Shown here: positions 35,037 through 48,006 of the stretch, in pieces
Layout of the letters: the number at the start of each line of letters is the position of its first letter
Position numbering within the stretch: position 1 is the stretch's first letter
NCBI GenBank assembly: GCA_013180625.2
Contig: SNVD02009731.1
Coordinates: forward strand, 124,001-188,000
Reading direction: 5' to 3'
DNA: 64,000 nt
From: Boswellia sacra
Taxonomy: Eukaryota; Streptophyta; Magnoliopsida; Sapindales; Burseraceae
Notes under the pieces: generated by a model
Told to the model about the DNA's origin: nothing
What the model saw: the letters and a program-made list of their open reading frames with translations, nothing else
Database searches by the model: none
Program-made: the position numbers and the translations under genes

Positions 35037-38000
35037 TTATGATTTCTTCATCAGGTACCCAAGAAAAATGCCAAGCAAACCAACGAAGATGACAAACATG
35101 AATGATATACCACCACGGTTTTTGTTGCTTCCACGCCTCAGGAGTTCCTGCACATCGTAATCTCATCACATAAGCAATTATCATGACTCAAAGCTCATGA
35201 AAATACTTTCACAAGGACGTAAGACAAAGGACATATCACAAGCAGAAGCATATTTGTGGTAGAAAAACAAATATTGAAAAAAATCCAATTTAAGCATTTG
35301 CTAGATATGAAGAGGCCAAAAAAAAAATCCTGTAGAAACTGTCCTTAAGGTAACAGATTACAACACTAACCCCGCGCCGCGCCCCCGCCTTCCACACCAA
35401 CCCACCCACCAAAAAAAAACCCCTCCACCCTTCCCCCACCCCAACTGAGGATGTTCTGATCTTCAATGCAAAAGGTGGGATATCCCAGAAACATGTAATC
35501 AATCAAAAGGTTATATGTACCTTAAATAGCATTAAAAAGAAGAAACTGAAGTGAATAGAAGGTCGTTGCAAGGTAACAGATTACACCCCCCCAACTGAGG
35601 ATGATCTGATCTTCAATGCAAAAGGTGGGATATCCCACAAACATGTAATCAATCAAAATGTTCAATGTACCTTAAATAGCATTAAAAAGGAGAAACTGAA
35701 ATGAATAGAAGGTGGTTGCAGTCTCAGAGAAAAGCAGAGACAAGCAAACCAAACGTTTTCAACATAGAAATCAAGAGAGCTACATGTGAAAAATTTCGGC
35801 CAGGAACCTGAAACAACAGAAATTTTTCAAAAGAAAATCATACTCAACCGCTACACTGGGACTTCCAATATGATAATTTTTATAACAATAAGCAATAACA
35901 TATCGGGAAAGGTAACCTTTTCCATTTTCAAACTCAAGACTTACCAAACTTCAATTGGCTAGTTCTCAAAAGCATTATCAGCTCAGATTTACATAATAGC
36001 CAAGCAGTCACATATTTAACAATCTTTATGTGTTTATTTCAGAGGAAGCTCAAAATGAAAAGCAAACCAACCCCGACCATCCCCTAACCCTTAAAAAATA
36101 CAAAAGTAAGAAAGAGTAAATGAATGACAAATCAACTTTAAAAATGAAATCAACTGTCAACCCTCACCAGTTCCTGACGTAGCTTGTTATTTTGTTGAAT
36201 GGCATTATTTCTTTCTTCGGTCAGCTTTGAAATAAGAGCTCTTGCCTGCAATAACTGCCATATCATAAACTATACTAAATCATGGTACAAACTATAAATG
36301 CACTGCCTGTTTCCAATGAAGCTAGCTGCATAAGCATTGAAATGAAAGCAAATTGGGTTTTAGGTTATGGGGGAGTCTCAACACTCAAATGGCAAATGGA
36401 AAGAGCTGCTCCAGTCCGCCCTTGCTGACACAACATGAATAAACATCAAACAATGCAGACCACCATGATATGGTTTTGATTATCATTAAAAAAATGAATG
36501 AAGCAAACTTAGTCTGGAAGCAAACACCAGAACTACTGGAGTGTTTTGTATCAGAAGTAGCAAATTTCCTAGTTAAAGAGAAAATCCTATGTAACAGAAA
36601 GAGACCCATAGCTTCAAAGACCTTGCTCATCAAATGCACAATAACATGTAACAAATTTAAGCTGGATGTTCTTGTAGGCTTATGTTGTTCAGCCTACATC
36701 TAAAAGAAGAGATATGTCTTGCAAATACCACTATCAAACGAAAATGAATATGAAACCCAAATATGTTACCAAGAACACTATCTAGCATGATGTGGACAAG
36801 CAAAGCAGAGGAATTTTCAACTTTACCTCCACATTTTTGTCTGGGGTTTCACGCTCAACAAATGCTTTGGTAGCCTGCACCCGAGAAAAAGTATGCTATC
36901 AGTTTCCTTAATTTATAACAAATAATGCTAGAAAAATAAATATCTAAGAAACCGAAGAACTCACATTAACAAACTCAGTGCCATTTACATGTCCATTGTC
37001 AGAGACAGAACCCCTTGGCGAAGAGCCTTCTTCTGATCCTTCAGGAACAGGAGATGGTGGTTGCGGTGGGGAAACATAAACCACTCTTAATTTGCACTCC
37101 TCAACCACATGCCCTGCCTCTTTATTGAACTACACAACCCACTTGCATAAATTACAAACTTCAAAGCATTAAGCTCAAATACTCACGTATGAACAATAGC
37201 ATCTCAAACTAATTACCATTTCCGCATTAATATCCTTAGCAGTTGCACCATCATTTACTTTTACACTCTGAAGGAGGAACTTATCCTTGCATTGCATGTC
37301 AGAAGGTGCCTCTTTTTGGGCTTGCATAGTAACTAAATGAAAAACAAACATTCACAAAAGCTGCCAACTAACAAGAAAATCACAAAATCTATTAACTATA
37401 TAACAAAATGAGCAATATACGCACCTATAATATCACATGTGGACCGAGGCAAGACAATCCCAGCGTTCGGGCGCACGCAATACTTCTTCGGATTCGTTGT
37501 TTTTACCTAAACAAAATCACTTAAAACAGTTAGAGACCTCTCAAATCTACATTCTAGTTTAGCTGAAAAATTATGAAAATTCGAATCTAATCTCAAACTA
37601 AGTAAATGATCTTATAAATTCAGGACTATTTCAAATTGAGAAACAAAAGTTCATCCGATGAAGATCACAAAATCAAATATAAACAAGCAAAAAAAGGGCG
37701 AAACATGTGATTCAAGATTTATAATTCCAAAAGTTTCTAGATTTTTCCAGCAACCAAACCGAGGACATAACAACGTTATAATTCAAAAAGAAATACGACA
37801 GAAGGTGCGAAATTTGACAGAGAAATCAATAAATCATACCTTGAAAGCCACATAACTATCAGTTTTATTGGACAATTGAAGATTACAGGAGATCTGCTTC
37901 TTCAGTTCAACTAATCATGACAACATAAAAGAAAAAAAATGAAAAACAGAAACAAATCAAACCCTAGAAAACGACAAACAGATCGAGAAAGAAAACTTAC

Positions 38001-38052
38001 AAGGAAACTTGAGCTCCATAGGCTCGATGCCGAGAAGCTTTCCCGTGCTCAT
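35037..38052 (-). CDS. VAP27: VAP27-type vesicle-associated membrane protein
   Basis: Eight exons (38052-38001, 37910-37840, 37506-37425, 37332-37217, 37129-36965, 36874-36827, 36245-36168, 35147-35037) join in frame to 240 residues, the usual VAP27-1/PVA12 length. The MSP domain spans about residues 6-125 and contains the signature VKTTNPKKYCVRPN, which forms the FFAT-binding face. A polar linker and a coiled coil (KLTEERNNAIQQNNKLRQEL, about 185-205) follow. The C-terminal anchor is about 217-236, ending MKKS. VAP27 proteins are tail-anchored in the ER and tether it to the plasma membrane, cytoskeleton and lipid-transfer proteins. All splice sites are GT-AG. Intron 7 holds a local tandem duplication. 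Upstream there is a GA-repeat tract. Confidence 0.95.
35347..35720 (+). repeat. Tandem duplication in the last VAP27 intron
   Basis: Unit 1 (35347-35569) and unit 2 (35570-35720) share AAGGTAACAGATTACA, AACTGAGGATG, GATCTTCAATGCAAAAGGTG and the end GTAATCAATCAAAA through GAATAGAAGGT. Unit 1 has an extra C-rich stretch of about 70 bp (35376-35444) absent from unit 2. Similarity between copies is high, so the duplication looks recent. Confidence 0.85.
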
Positions 38053-38330
38053 TGTAAAAGAATGTTGTTGTGTTGAAGTGTGAAGATCCGGAGAGAAGCG
38101 AGAGGAAGGACGATTCTGTTTTTAATGTTCTCGGAAAGAACAAAAAAAAAAAGAGTGTTTTTGAAAACAAAATTTGACGGAGAGATCGAGATGGGAGGGA
38201 GGGACGGGTTGGAGAAACAATTGATTATGATTTATGATGATGATGGATGGGTTGGTTGTTGTGGAAAATGTTTTATTTTTATTTTTTATTTTTTCGATGG
38301 ATTTAAGCGAGAGAGAGAGAGAGAGAGTAG
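38053..38330 (-). promoter_or_regulatory. VAP27 5' region with GA microsatellite
   Basis: The 5' untranslated region and core promoter of the minus-strand VAP27 gene. A (GA)n run lies at about 38309-38328, seen as (TC)n on the gene's sense strand. TC tracts near start sites are common in plant promoters. Confidence 0.5.
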
Positions 38331-39452
38331 TGATCAGTGAACGCTCTAAGAATAATGGAAGCGGATCTCGCTAGCGCAAATAAATGCTTTCTACTCGCTC
38401 CTTTTATGAGCGCTCTTGTCTATCAGCAGTTGAGTTATTCTTATTTTAATTTAATTTTTATTTTTATCCAAAAAAAATTCTACTGCAGCTTAAATTCGTC
38501 CATAAGAAACTTTAATTTAACAATTAGATGTTAAAATGTACTTTTTTAGAAATGTATTAGTCACGACACACTTACTCTTTAAATTTTCTAATAAAAGCTC
38601 TCATTTTTATTGGCTTGTTTATTATTTGATTTGAGTCTAGAATGATATTATAAAATTTCAAAAAACAATTAAAATAATATTGGTGTTCTGAAAAGTAACT
38701 ATATTTTTAAAATTTTAAATATCATGATCACGAAATAAATAGATTAATATTTTTTCAAAGGTCAAAGATAATAGATTGATGGTTCTATATTTCAAAACGA
38801 GTTGTTAGTAAAAAATATGGATCAATTCTCTTGATTTGATTATAGTATCTTCTATTGGACACAAAGTTTCTTTGGAGAACCTAATTTTAGTTTTTTTTTA
38901 AATTTAACTCAATTATATTTGATTTTAGGTTTTATGAAGAACATTCAAATATAAAATCCAAACTAATGAAGTAGATTTGAAATGATCATGATCGATAATT
39001 TATTTCACAAATAATTCATTGAAATAATTGGATTCTCATGTAATTGTGTAGCTATTAACATCATTTTTTTTTTAACGTTTATGTTGAAAGGGCACAGAAT
39101 TATCTCTATCATCCCCACTAAAAAAATAAAAAAGAAATTCAAGCATATCAAAATGGATGCCTTCTAAATTGTGCATTCTTTGAACAGTTGAGTCATCGTC
39201 GGTAAGACACAGAATTTCTGAAAATGGGTTGAAATTTTCAGTCCTAACCAAACTATACGAAGATGGTTGAACATTATGTTGAAGCTGCAATTTCATCACT
39301 TGACCAGCAGACAAAGCAGTTGAAGTGCCTGAGGAAAACAATCAGAAATATACTATTCTAGTTAATTAATGCCTCACCAACTTCATCCCAGCTTGCTTTG
39401 AGTAAAAATGTACTTATGTACCATTTTCAGGTCATACTTGCCAATGTTAAGT
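38331..39452. other. Intergenic DNA between VAP27 and the Sec14-like gene
   Basis: AT-rich DNA. A minus-strand frame at 39341-39072 preceded by a plausible acceptor (tcctcag) could be an alternative last exon of the Sec14-like gene, but the main frame already stops at 39453. Confidence 0.45.
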
Positions 39453-42400
39453 TCAGCTTCTCAGGTCTTCTATATGCTGTGCAAGTCCTTTCAAGACCTG
39501 ATAAAGCAAATGAAGATAAAGAACTGAGAAAAATATGATCGGATAAAAGTTTGTGAGCAGTGAACATTAGATGGATATTTCGAGACTCACAATCTTTGTG
39601 TCGTCAAGCGCAGCTTCCAATGCCTGAATTTTCTGTCATGCAAAAGTAATCATTATAATTTAACATTAGGCTTTAGATTAATGTTTTCAACGAGAGGCTC
39701 CGACGTTAGGGCAACTGACCAACCATCTTGGTGTCTTGGAGTGCACCTTCCAATGCCTGGATCTTCTCTGTTGCAAGCCGATTGGTATACGAGCTTCTTT
39801 CACTTCTTAAATCTTCTTGATGATTTTGGACATTGCCCTGCAAAATTGTGTACTATCAGCCTTTTAACTCTTGCAAGCTGCTTTGATCTTTTAAAAGACA
39901 TGGGAGCAAAGGGGAAGTCTAATAAAGAGCAAAATAGATCCACATTTTCAATGTTTGCTTAGAATAACATTTGAAACACGTTTATCGTCTTTAACATATC
40001 TCCTTCTCATCTTTAAGAAAAAGGTTAAAATGAATTTATATAATTTTCAAGAACTAAAAAGCCCAATGTAAAATTTATCATTTAACATTTATAACAATAA
40101 GCCAGAAAGATTGTGGGAGAAAGTTGATGGGGCATAACTGTGTAGGTACAGCCAAAAATGTGTCTCACCGTGTCACGTGACAAAACATCTTCTGGAGGCT
40201 CATCAACATCACTCCCACCATTATCCATCTCTTCTGTTGCAGAAACTGCCTGTAGGAGAGAAAAGAAAAATCAATCTCAACCAAATGTTACAGTACATAA
40301 CATGTTAGACATGGTTCATTTATTGGTCCTTCGCCCATGATGTAACCCGTTAATATTGTCACTGAATAAACCGGATAATAGACCTGAAGAATTTCTACAA
40401 TTTCTGGATTTTTCCATGGGCCTCTGTCACTCAAGAGGCAGCCACCATAGTCAGAACAAGTGCAGTTTCCACCCAGAAAACTTGGCAAGTTACTGCAGGA
40501 ATATTGAAAAATACAAATTGTTTAAGATGGCTCAAATTCAGCAGAAATATATAAATGTATAAGCAACAAAGTAGTACCAATTCATAGATAAAAGGATATG
40601 CAAAACTACCTTGGATCAATAAGTTCAAGCAAATTATTGAGGTAGTTGTGCCCGAGCACCTGAAATTTTAATAATTCCATTTCCATATGTCCAAAATAAA
40701 CACTGCACTACTGGAAAAAAATGCACAACTAGATGTACTACTTTCAAACCTGCCATACATGAAAGTCATAATTAATTGGCAAGATTCTTACTTGAACTTT
40801 TGCTAATGTGCGTGCATCCAGGAAGGCCTTGACTGCTTTCCATAGCACCCTGAACCCAGATCCGGCATTGATTATGAAGAGTCGGTTTAAAGTCTGTGAG
40901 AAGTTCAATGGCCAAAATTTGTAAATTGATATATATGTTCACACCATCATATGCCATCATCTATAATTCAAGGACTCAACTCTAGCTATTTTGTGCATAT
41001 TATTTGTTAGAGGTTGAAATCAAAATCCCCTCCTTTATCAATATATAAAATAAGATTGAAGTCAAAATCTCCTCTCTTATCAATATATGAGATATGCTTA
41101 CACCAAAGCAGACCCACCAGTTGGTATGTCTTCCTCGGTGACAATTCCATCAAAGAAAAGAGTAAACCACCTAGATCTCTCTGCTATTCTGACTTGACTT
41201 TACGAAAGTAAAAAGATAAGGACTCTATGGATACAACTAATTAAAACCCGAGGAAAGTGGAAATTCACTATATCTCCATTTATTCTCATTCTAATCAATA
41301 TTGTAAATGCTCTTTACTTCATAAACGTATTTCATTAATCACTCTTTCCATTAATATAGAATAAAGCATTTCTCCTCAAGCCCTACCGTATGCTGTACAT
41401 ATTCAAAGTTGATAAAATTGGAAGATTTTCCTTTGCTAATTTCTACCAATCAACAACCTATTTCCCTAGTCAACCACAAGGGGAAAAAAAAAAGAAACAG
41501 AAAAGATGTTTGTTTATGTCACATTGCATTATATATTCCACAGAAAGAACTTGTAATCTGGTAATTGGTAAAATAGTTTTGAGTTTGAATAGGCAATAGT
41601 TAATAGAATCTAAAACTAGCAATTATGTTTCCTCTCAAAAGCAACTCTAACCTGCTATCCAAATGAGCTAGAAGAACTCTAAATAGATATTGTTATATAA
41701 TTATGCAGAGAAAATCCTCATCGGCATCATAACAATCGAGCGATTGACTAAACAAAGCCATATCTTTTCTCGAAAACCCTCAATACAGAATGAATGACTC
41801 ATAATTAACTCATTTAACCGTCTCCTAGTTCAAAAGATTTTTAATCAAAACTAAAAGGAGACAACATTTACATACCTCTGGATAGTAGTTGCTATCAATC
41901 TTCTGAATTTCCATAAAGAGCTGTCTTGCTGGCTTTGAGAAATTAGCCATCCCCTAATTAGAATGTAAAAGTTTTAGAATTTACTACAAAAAGAAGCTTT
42001 ATATAATTAGTGACCAACTTGACTGTTTACTGCTTGTCCCAAACATTTAGCTTGCAGAATATAAACCAATCATAACTTAATACCAGTTAACCTTATCTAC
42101 AATCAGATTTTTAAGATAAACAGATATTTTTCATCTTCAATAATCCTAGAAAATTAGTTGAAGCACATAAATTAAAAATAAAACTAAAAAAAGACCTGAA
42201 ATACTTGGATCAATTTTAAACTTTAGAGTGCAGTTTGCAATAATATGAGTGACTACTTCAGATCTTATAACAGGCTTTAAGTTTTCCATAAAGTACAGTT
42301 GAAGCCTGTGTTAGCTAAAAACTTCTAGGAATTATTCTTAGTGGAAGGACACATTGCATACAGTTGTTTATGGAGTGTGATTAAAGATATAATTCCTTCT

Positions 42401-43841
42401 CAGGCATGTAAATGTGGTTCTGCAAGCCAGAAAGTTAAAGAATCGCCAGAAATGCAACATCATCTTCGAAACCAATCTTACAAGTTACTTTGGCATGGAA
42501 AGTATAGAAACAACATGATTTTGTGTAAGAAATTTTGCAAGTAAAACAATGTAAAGAGATATATACTCACTACTCCCTTCACATCTAAGATACTTGTGGT
42601 TGATGCTATATGCCTCTTGGCTGCAATTGAACATGCAGGATATCTCAAATTTAATGTTTTCTCTTGTTCAGTCACATGATACTTAACAAATCTTTCAATT
42701 GTGGTTACTTGCATCAAGGCATTTAGATCTATCATTCCAATCCTCTCAATGTATATTGGCCGACCAAATTTATCAACTCCGTGAAAGCCATGCGGATAGC
42801 ATCTCTTGACATCTGAATACTCCTCAAACTTAAATTCCTGCAGAATGTCCGTAAAGAAAAAAAAAAGGAATAAAACAGCGAACAGCTGCATAATACTTCG
42901 GATCAATTTGCAGGAACAAGTTAAGGCAGATAGCTTAAATCATGTCTTTTGCAATTTAAGTGGATAAGAGTATAGCTTAACATAATTCTACAAAAGCAAA
43001 AAATGGGTTTTAGGCCACTGCAAATGGTATACCAAATATGTTGCAATTTGAAGAAGTGAAGAAAACGAGAAGCATTAGTATTATCGCGTTCAAAGCATTT
43101 CTAAACCCTATTTGGTACCTAAATAAGCCAAATGCAGAATGAATTCAGAGCACAGCTTCATATATCATGGTTCAATACTATATTCTGAAACAATATATAA
43201 TATACATTAGGAGCAACACAGGTCCTGCAGGCGCAAGATACAGTAAGAATTTGTCCAGAATTCACCTTTGAAAGTGCATCAACGCCAAAATCCTGACGCC
43301 ACTTTAGAAAATTCAAAAACATTTCTTTAGATTTCGAAAGATCAAAATCCCTCATACGTAGAAATCTGAAACCAGAGGAAATAATTAACTTGTCATAGAA
43401 GAAAACAACTCAATAACTGCAACTTCCACAATGAAGAATTTAAAAAATGAAAATGAAGATTACTTACCTTAAAAGTGTATGATAGTCATTATGCTTTGCC
43501 GCTAACTGACCCTCAAGAAAAAGCAATTCACGAAACGAATCAACAAGTTGTTCATCTTTAGGATCATGAGCTCCTCCAAGGACAATTTGCATGCTTTTAC
43601 TCCTCCCCATTTTCTTCAACGAGTCCCGAACTTTCATCGGGTAAGTTAGTAGTGACTTGAAGCCTGTACCTGATGATGAACGAGGCTTGTTTTCTTTTTC
43701 TGTGAAGAGAGTCCAATGGGACTCAATGGGTGGATGAATCGATTTAGTCCTCCCAGCTTCCTTCACTTGAGGTCTCTTGGGAGTTGACTCCTCACCATCA
43801 TCACTGCCTCTAGATATAATTATCTCCCTATCGTTTGACAT
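39453..43841 (-). CDS. Sec14-like phosphatidylinositol-transfer protein (SFH type, no nodulin domain)
   Basis: Eleven exons: 43841-43468, 43365-43266, 42837-42571, 41953-41876, 40893-40792, 40659-40610, 40492-40384, 40249-40169, 39837-39724, 39632-39591, 39497-39453. They join in frame to 453 residues. A basic, Ser-rich N-terminus leads into the CRAL-TRIO N domain ([20 protein letters not shown], about 107-158). The lipid-binding CRAL-TRIO lobe (about 160-340) follows, with [52 protein letters not shown] and FLGGNCTC. The family swaps PI and PC between membranes and primes PI kinases. The C-terminus is a short coiled coil ending HIEDLRS. The nodulin-type domain of SFH1-like members is missing. 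Exons 9 and 10 encode near-identical heptads. Confidence 0.92.
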
Positions 43842-45456
43842 ATTGATATTTACTCAGCTCAACCCAGCAAAGATTCGGCAATCCAATGGGTACAGAAGCA
43901 GCAAAAGTATCAAAGAGAAAAAGCTGACACGACACTACACAACACAGTGTCGCGTTATTTGACCCATTTTCAGTGCTTCCTTTCACACAAGCTTCACAAT
44001 GATCAAAACTTCTGCCAACTTTTCTAAGTTCTCCAACAAAAGCAAAGGAATAAGCCACAAAAGGAAAACGTGTGGAAATTGTAGAATTTTCACGATGTTT
44101 CAAACCCTCGTTTAAATGAATTGCAACTCGAAATTAAAAAGAATGCAAAGGGACCGATGGAAATGAAATAAATCTCAAAAAAGACCTTCACAATTGGAGA
44201 TGAAATATCATACCACAACAAAATAACGTGAAAACTGAAAAAGATGGAAGTAACGTTGAAGAATGGAATTTTAAGGATAGATTTGATTCTTGAATTTGTC
44301 GAATGATTGAATAACAAGAAACTCCCGAAAAGGAAAGCATTGAATTCCATTGATGTAGCGTAGCAGTTCGAATGGATTCTAAAGGAAGCCGGAAAAGTTT
44401 GAAGCAGAATTAAGGAATCAAGTTTGCTCTCGTGGCGGGAAAAGCCCCCAAATCCTAACTGCCAGCTGTAATTAGTTCTCAAGTAGTGATTCGAGTGGGT
44501 CCACCTTTTCCTAAATAGTTAAATTGAACATTTTCAATTTAATATTAATATAAATAGAAAAAAAAAAAGAGTTTTATCGATGGTATTGAAAAAAATAGTT
44601 GGGCCGGTAATGAAAGAGAGCAAGCTATTTTCCCGTAGAGATACCAAGCCCAAAATTGCATTCTTGGTGTGGATCTCGCATGACTGCATTACCATTTCGA
44701 AGGAAAAGTCCATCTCAACCACGATTGTAGATCACAAATTGACGAATGACGGATGATAATACACGCAGTAAGATCTACTCCACAGATTTCGATTTTGCAT
44801 TGAACAGTTAAACTTCACATTCACAAGCCCAGAAAAACCCACCAAATCTTTCTTCGGCCAAGATTGAAGATTTGATTGCAAAATTGTCACCCATCATCCT
44901 TGCTTACGTCTTTGAAGGCACCCTGGGCTGGCTCTCCCATGTTAATGCGTGGGCAATGCACATGTGGAGATGACCAAGATAGGGTGAACGAGCATAGGCT
45001 TTTGAGTCGTAGGACAAATAATTGATTTAATAGACTGAATGATTGGTCACAACTCATAAAATAAGATGCATTCGATATCCTTGGAAACATCAAACATGTA
45101 TATTGAGAGCATTTTTTCAATTATTTTCCCTTTTACTATTCTGTTGCCTTAATATTGGAATTTTAAATAAAGGGGTTAAGTTCGAAGTGCGGATGATAAA
45201 ATCCAGATGCAACCCGTATTTGTGTTTTCTACATCCACACCAGCATTAAATTTAAAGCCACAAAAACACCCAACACCCAACCCCCCACACCCCCCACCCA
45301 AAAAAAAGAAAAAAAAAAAACACCCGAAAATTTAATCGTTTGTATCAAGAAACAAAAACTTTAATTTAACTTCTTCACGTTCGTTTTCTTTTTTTCCTAG
45401 AGTGTTACTCATTCAAGATAAAAATATATCAGCCATACATTCAAGTTTATAATATA
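43842..45456. other. 5' region of the Sec14-like gene and intergenic DNA
   Basis: No supported coding frames; short minus-strand frames at 43828-44103 and 44090-44482 have no known domain and probably lie in the 5' untranslated region or its intron. A C-rich then A-rich patch lies near 45275-45320. Confidence 0.5.
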
Positions 45457-47619
45457 TTAAAAAACACGCTCCTGTACACTTGTCTCAGTCGGAAGTTGGA
45501 GTAACTCTCGAATGCCTTCATAAACCTGAATGCAACATTAAGTAATTATTAGAACTCAACCAACCGGGACAAGAAAATATGCTTGTTTAAATTAATCATA
45601 TGAAAGTAGTTAAAAGATTGTAATAACATGTCTCATCATGAAGAATCTGAATTCCAAATTCATTTCAAACTTTTTATTCAAATTTATCTTATCTAATCCA
45701 AACTTGCCTACTAGATTACCTATCTCTGCTGTAAAGAAAATAAAATTCGAGCTATTAAGCAAACATGCAAGCTCATTGCAACTTCATAAAAGATGCCAGA
45801 AAGACCAAGTTTAAGAAAGGAAGCAAAAAAAAAAAAAAAGTAGCATTATTACATATAAATATACCAGTTTGATCTGTGTTTTAATTGATGCAATTAGCCG
45901 AGTATACTCCTCTATTTGCCTGCAGAGAAGCAATTCAGTAATGTATTAGATTTTCAATGCAAGTTACCGAGGAAGAAACCAATTACATATTAAAAATTTA
46001 AAGCAGTGAAAGAATGTTATCATGATTTAAGTTACGAATTGAGTATCATTTCTGCATAATGTATGCAGAATACAACAAAAAGTTGCAACTAGAAAGACCG
46101 AAAATATTAGAAAGCAAGTCCAAGACCATGACGGCATCATTATCAGTTCCATTTCTGATATTTTGTCATTCCCACTCTGCACTGGCAAGTCAATTAGTTG
46201 TTACATAGGTTTGCCTTACGCACCAGTGGGAAAAAGGGTCTATAAGCCGTTGAAAAAATTTTCTCAACAACCTATATCTGCTTAATTATAAAGAGTCTCA
46301 TACCTGGATAACTTTTCTTCCCTTTGTGAAATGTAATTCAGAGCTTCAGACCAGGTGAACTCTACATGGAATCCAAGTCCAATATCCACAAATATGCGCT
46401 GTGTATCTGGTCTGCAAACAAGTAAACATTTCCACCAATCCCCCACCGCAACAAAGAATAAGAAAATGAAAACGAACCAGGAGTACAATAAAGCTCCCAA
46501 TAAAAGTCAACCACTTCAATGCAAATCTCAAGCTCATAGTCGCTCATAATTCCCTCATAAATGACTGAACATCAAGTGAATACAACCTATTAATCCTAAC
46601 ATGTTATTGTAGAGTTAACCACAGACCACCCATTTCACCAATGTGGATCTCTAACCTATAAATACAGAAATTCCTAACACTTAAAAAAACACTTTAATTC
46701 AACTTATTCCCTGATGTTGGCAACTTGCCAAACATGGAAACCAAGAAAGATACTAGCTTTTTAAATGAGAATTAAAAAAGTTATGAATAGCATAGGCATG
46801 CATTTACAATCACTTTTGTAATAGTGAAAGCAGCAACATGAAGCACAAGAAAAACTTGAGATACCAAAACTTACACATCAGCTTGCATGTACACTTCAGA
46901 ACCGAGATTGACCAGCGTCCTTAGACTTGTTACACTATTTTTCTCTAAATTCTTAATGTTCCTTCGCAAGTCTGAGCTACAAGTATATGGTGTCAAGTAA
47001 AAACATACATAAAGAACAGAAAACTAGCTTCAATCTCAGTTGTCAGTAACTCTTTCAGACAGCTTTCAATGCTGTTAAAAATCAATTTACATACAACAAA
47101 AGAAAGAATGATTGAAGGGGCTTAAGATGTGAGTCCATATTAAGAGTTAGCAGGCGACATCAAACTTTCATCTAACAAACCCTTAAAATAAACATTTACT
47201 GTGAAAAAAAATTTGACCCAATACAAAAACCAAGATTCTGAAGTTATACAAAAGAAAAAAGAGAAACAAGATATAACTCTCAATAGATATAATACAAGGA
47301 AAAGGATACAAAATCTTTTGTTGTTCGAAGACCTTGTCCCTGCAAAGTAAAAAAAATGAATTGATTAAAATGGAAGTGTATTTTCCACTTGTTTTAAGTT
47401 ACAATCCCACCACATAATATCTTTCATTCTTCTCTTGAGGCGGAAACAGTTCTTTCACAGGAAATTATAAAACTTTAACCAGTTGGAAAAACTATATATT
47501 GAAAGAAATTAAAAAGGGGAAACAAACCGTTCAGCAATGGCACGGACGAGGTCAGGTTTCAAGCGGCGATCAACAAAATCCTCAAATTTCTGCACTTTCT
47601 CCTGACGGTAGCTATCCAT
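45457..47619 (-). CDS. UXT: UXT homologue, prefoldin-like subunit
   Basis: Coding exons 47619-47528, 47339-47310, 46976-46875, 46411-46304, 45919-45865 and 45525-45457 join in frame to 151 residues, the usual UXT length. The protein is a prefoldin alpha-type coiled-coil hairpin. Helix 1 contains YRQEKVQKFEDFVDRRL, and the turn and beta region is LVNLGSEVYMQADV plus IFVDIGLGFHVEFTW. Helix 2 runs from SEALNYISQREEKL to QIEEYTRLIASIKTQIKLV. UXT belongs to the URI1/prefoldin-like module that works with the R2TP co-chaperone in assembling RNA polymerases and other complexes. A non-coding 5' exon is likely at 47836-47790. A transposon lies within about 200 bp of that exon. Confidence 0.93.
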
Positions 47620-47789
47620 ATCACTTCTCCTAAACAAGATTGAAGCAAAGAGACAGTCAAAAGGACATTATTCAAAAACACCCACGTTCATCTTGGCAAG
47701 CAATAAATATCATAAGAAGAATAAACAAGAACTATAATTGAACCAGCTACTGAACTCCTAAACCAATTAATGATAACCAAAATACTTAC

Positions 47790-47836
47790 TGATGCTTGCT
47801 AAGGTAAATCCCTTGGAGTGAAGATAAATAAATATC
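47790..47836 (-). other. Probable 5' exon of UXT
   Basis: A 47-bp segment bordered by an acceptor (ttgacag) and a strong donor (gtaagt) on the minus strand; the coding exon has its own acceptor gtttag ending at 47630. The joined frame upstream of the ATG is open, so a short N-terminal extension cannot be excluded, but family length favours the ATG at 47619. Confidence 0.5.
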
Positions 47837-48006
47837 CTGTCAAATGAAGAATAAAACTAAAGTTACAGAAAGACCACGAAGACTTTTGTAGTTTCTAAGA
47901 GCGTCGAGCTGAATTTAAGCCCTTTTCCGCCGTCGCCAGTGAGTCTCCCCCTACACAACACAACCAGCTTCTCCCTCTTCCCCGTTCTTTTCTTTCTTCT
48001 TTTTGC

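Noticed and set aside
44090..44482. 130-residue minus-strand frame, Phe/Ser-rich
   Set aside because: No domain; lies in the 5' region of the Sec14-like gene and looks like AT-rich background.
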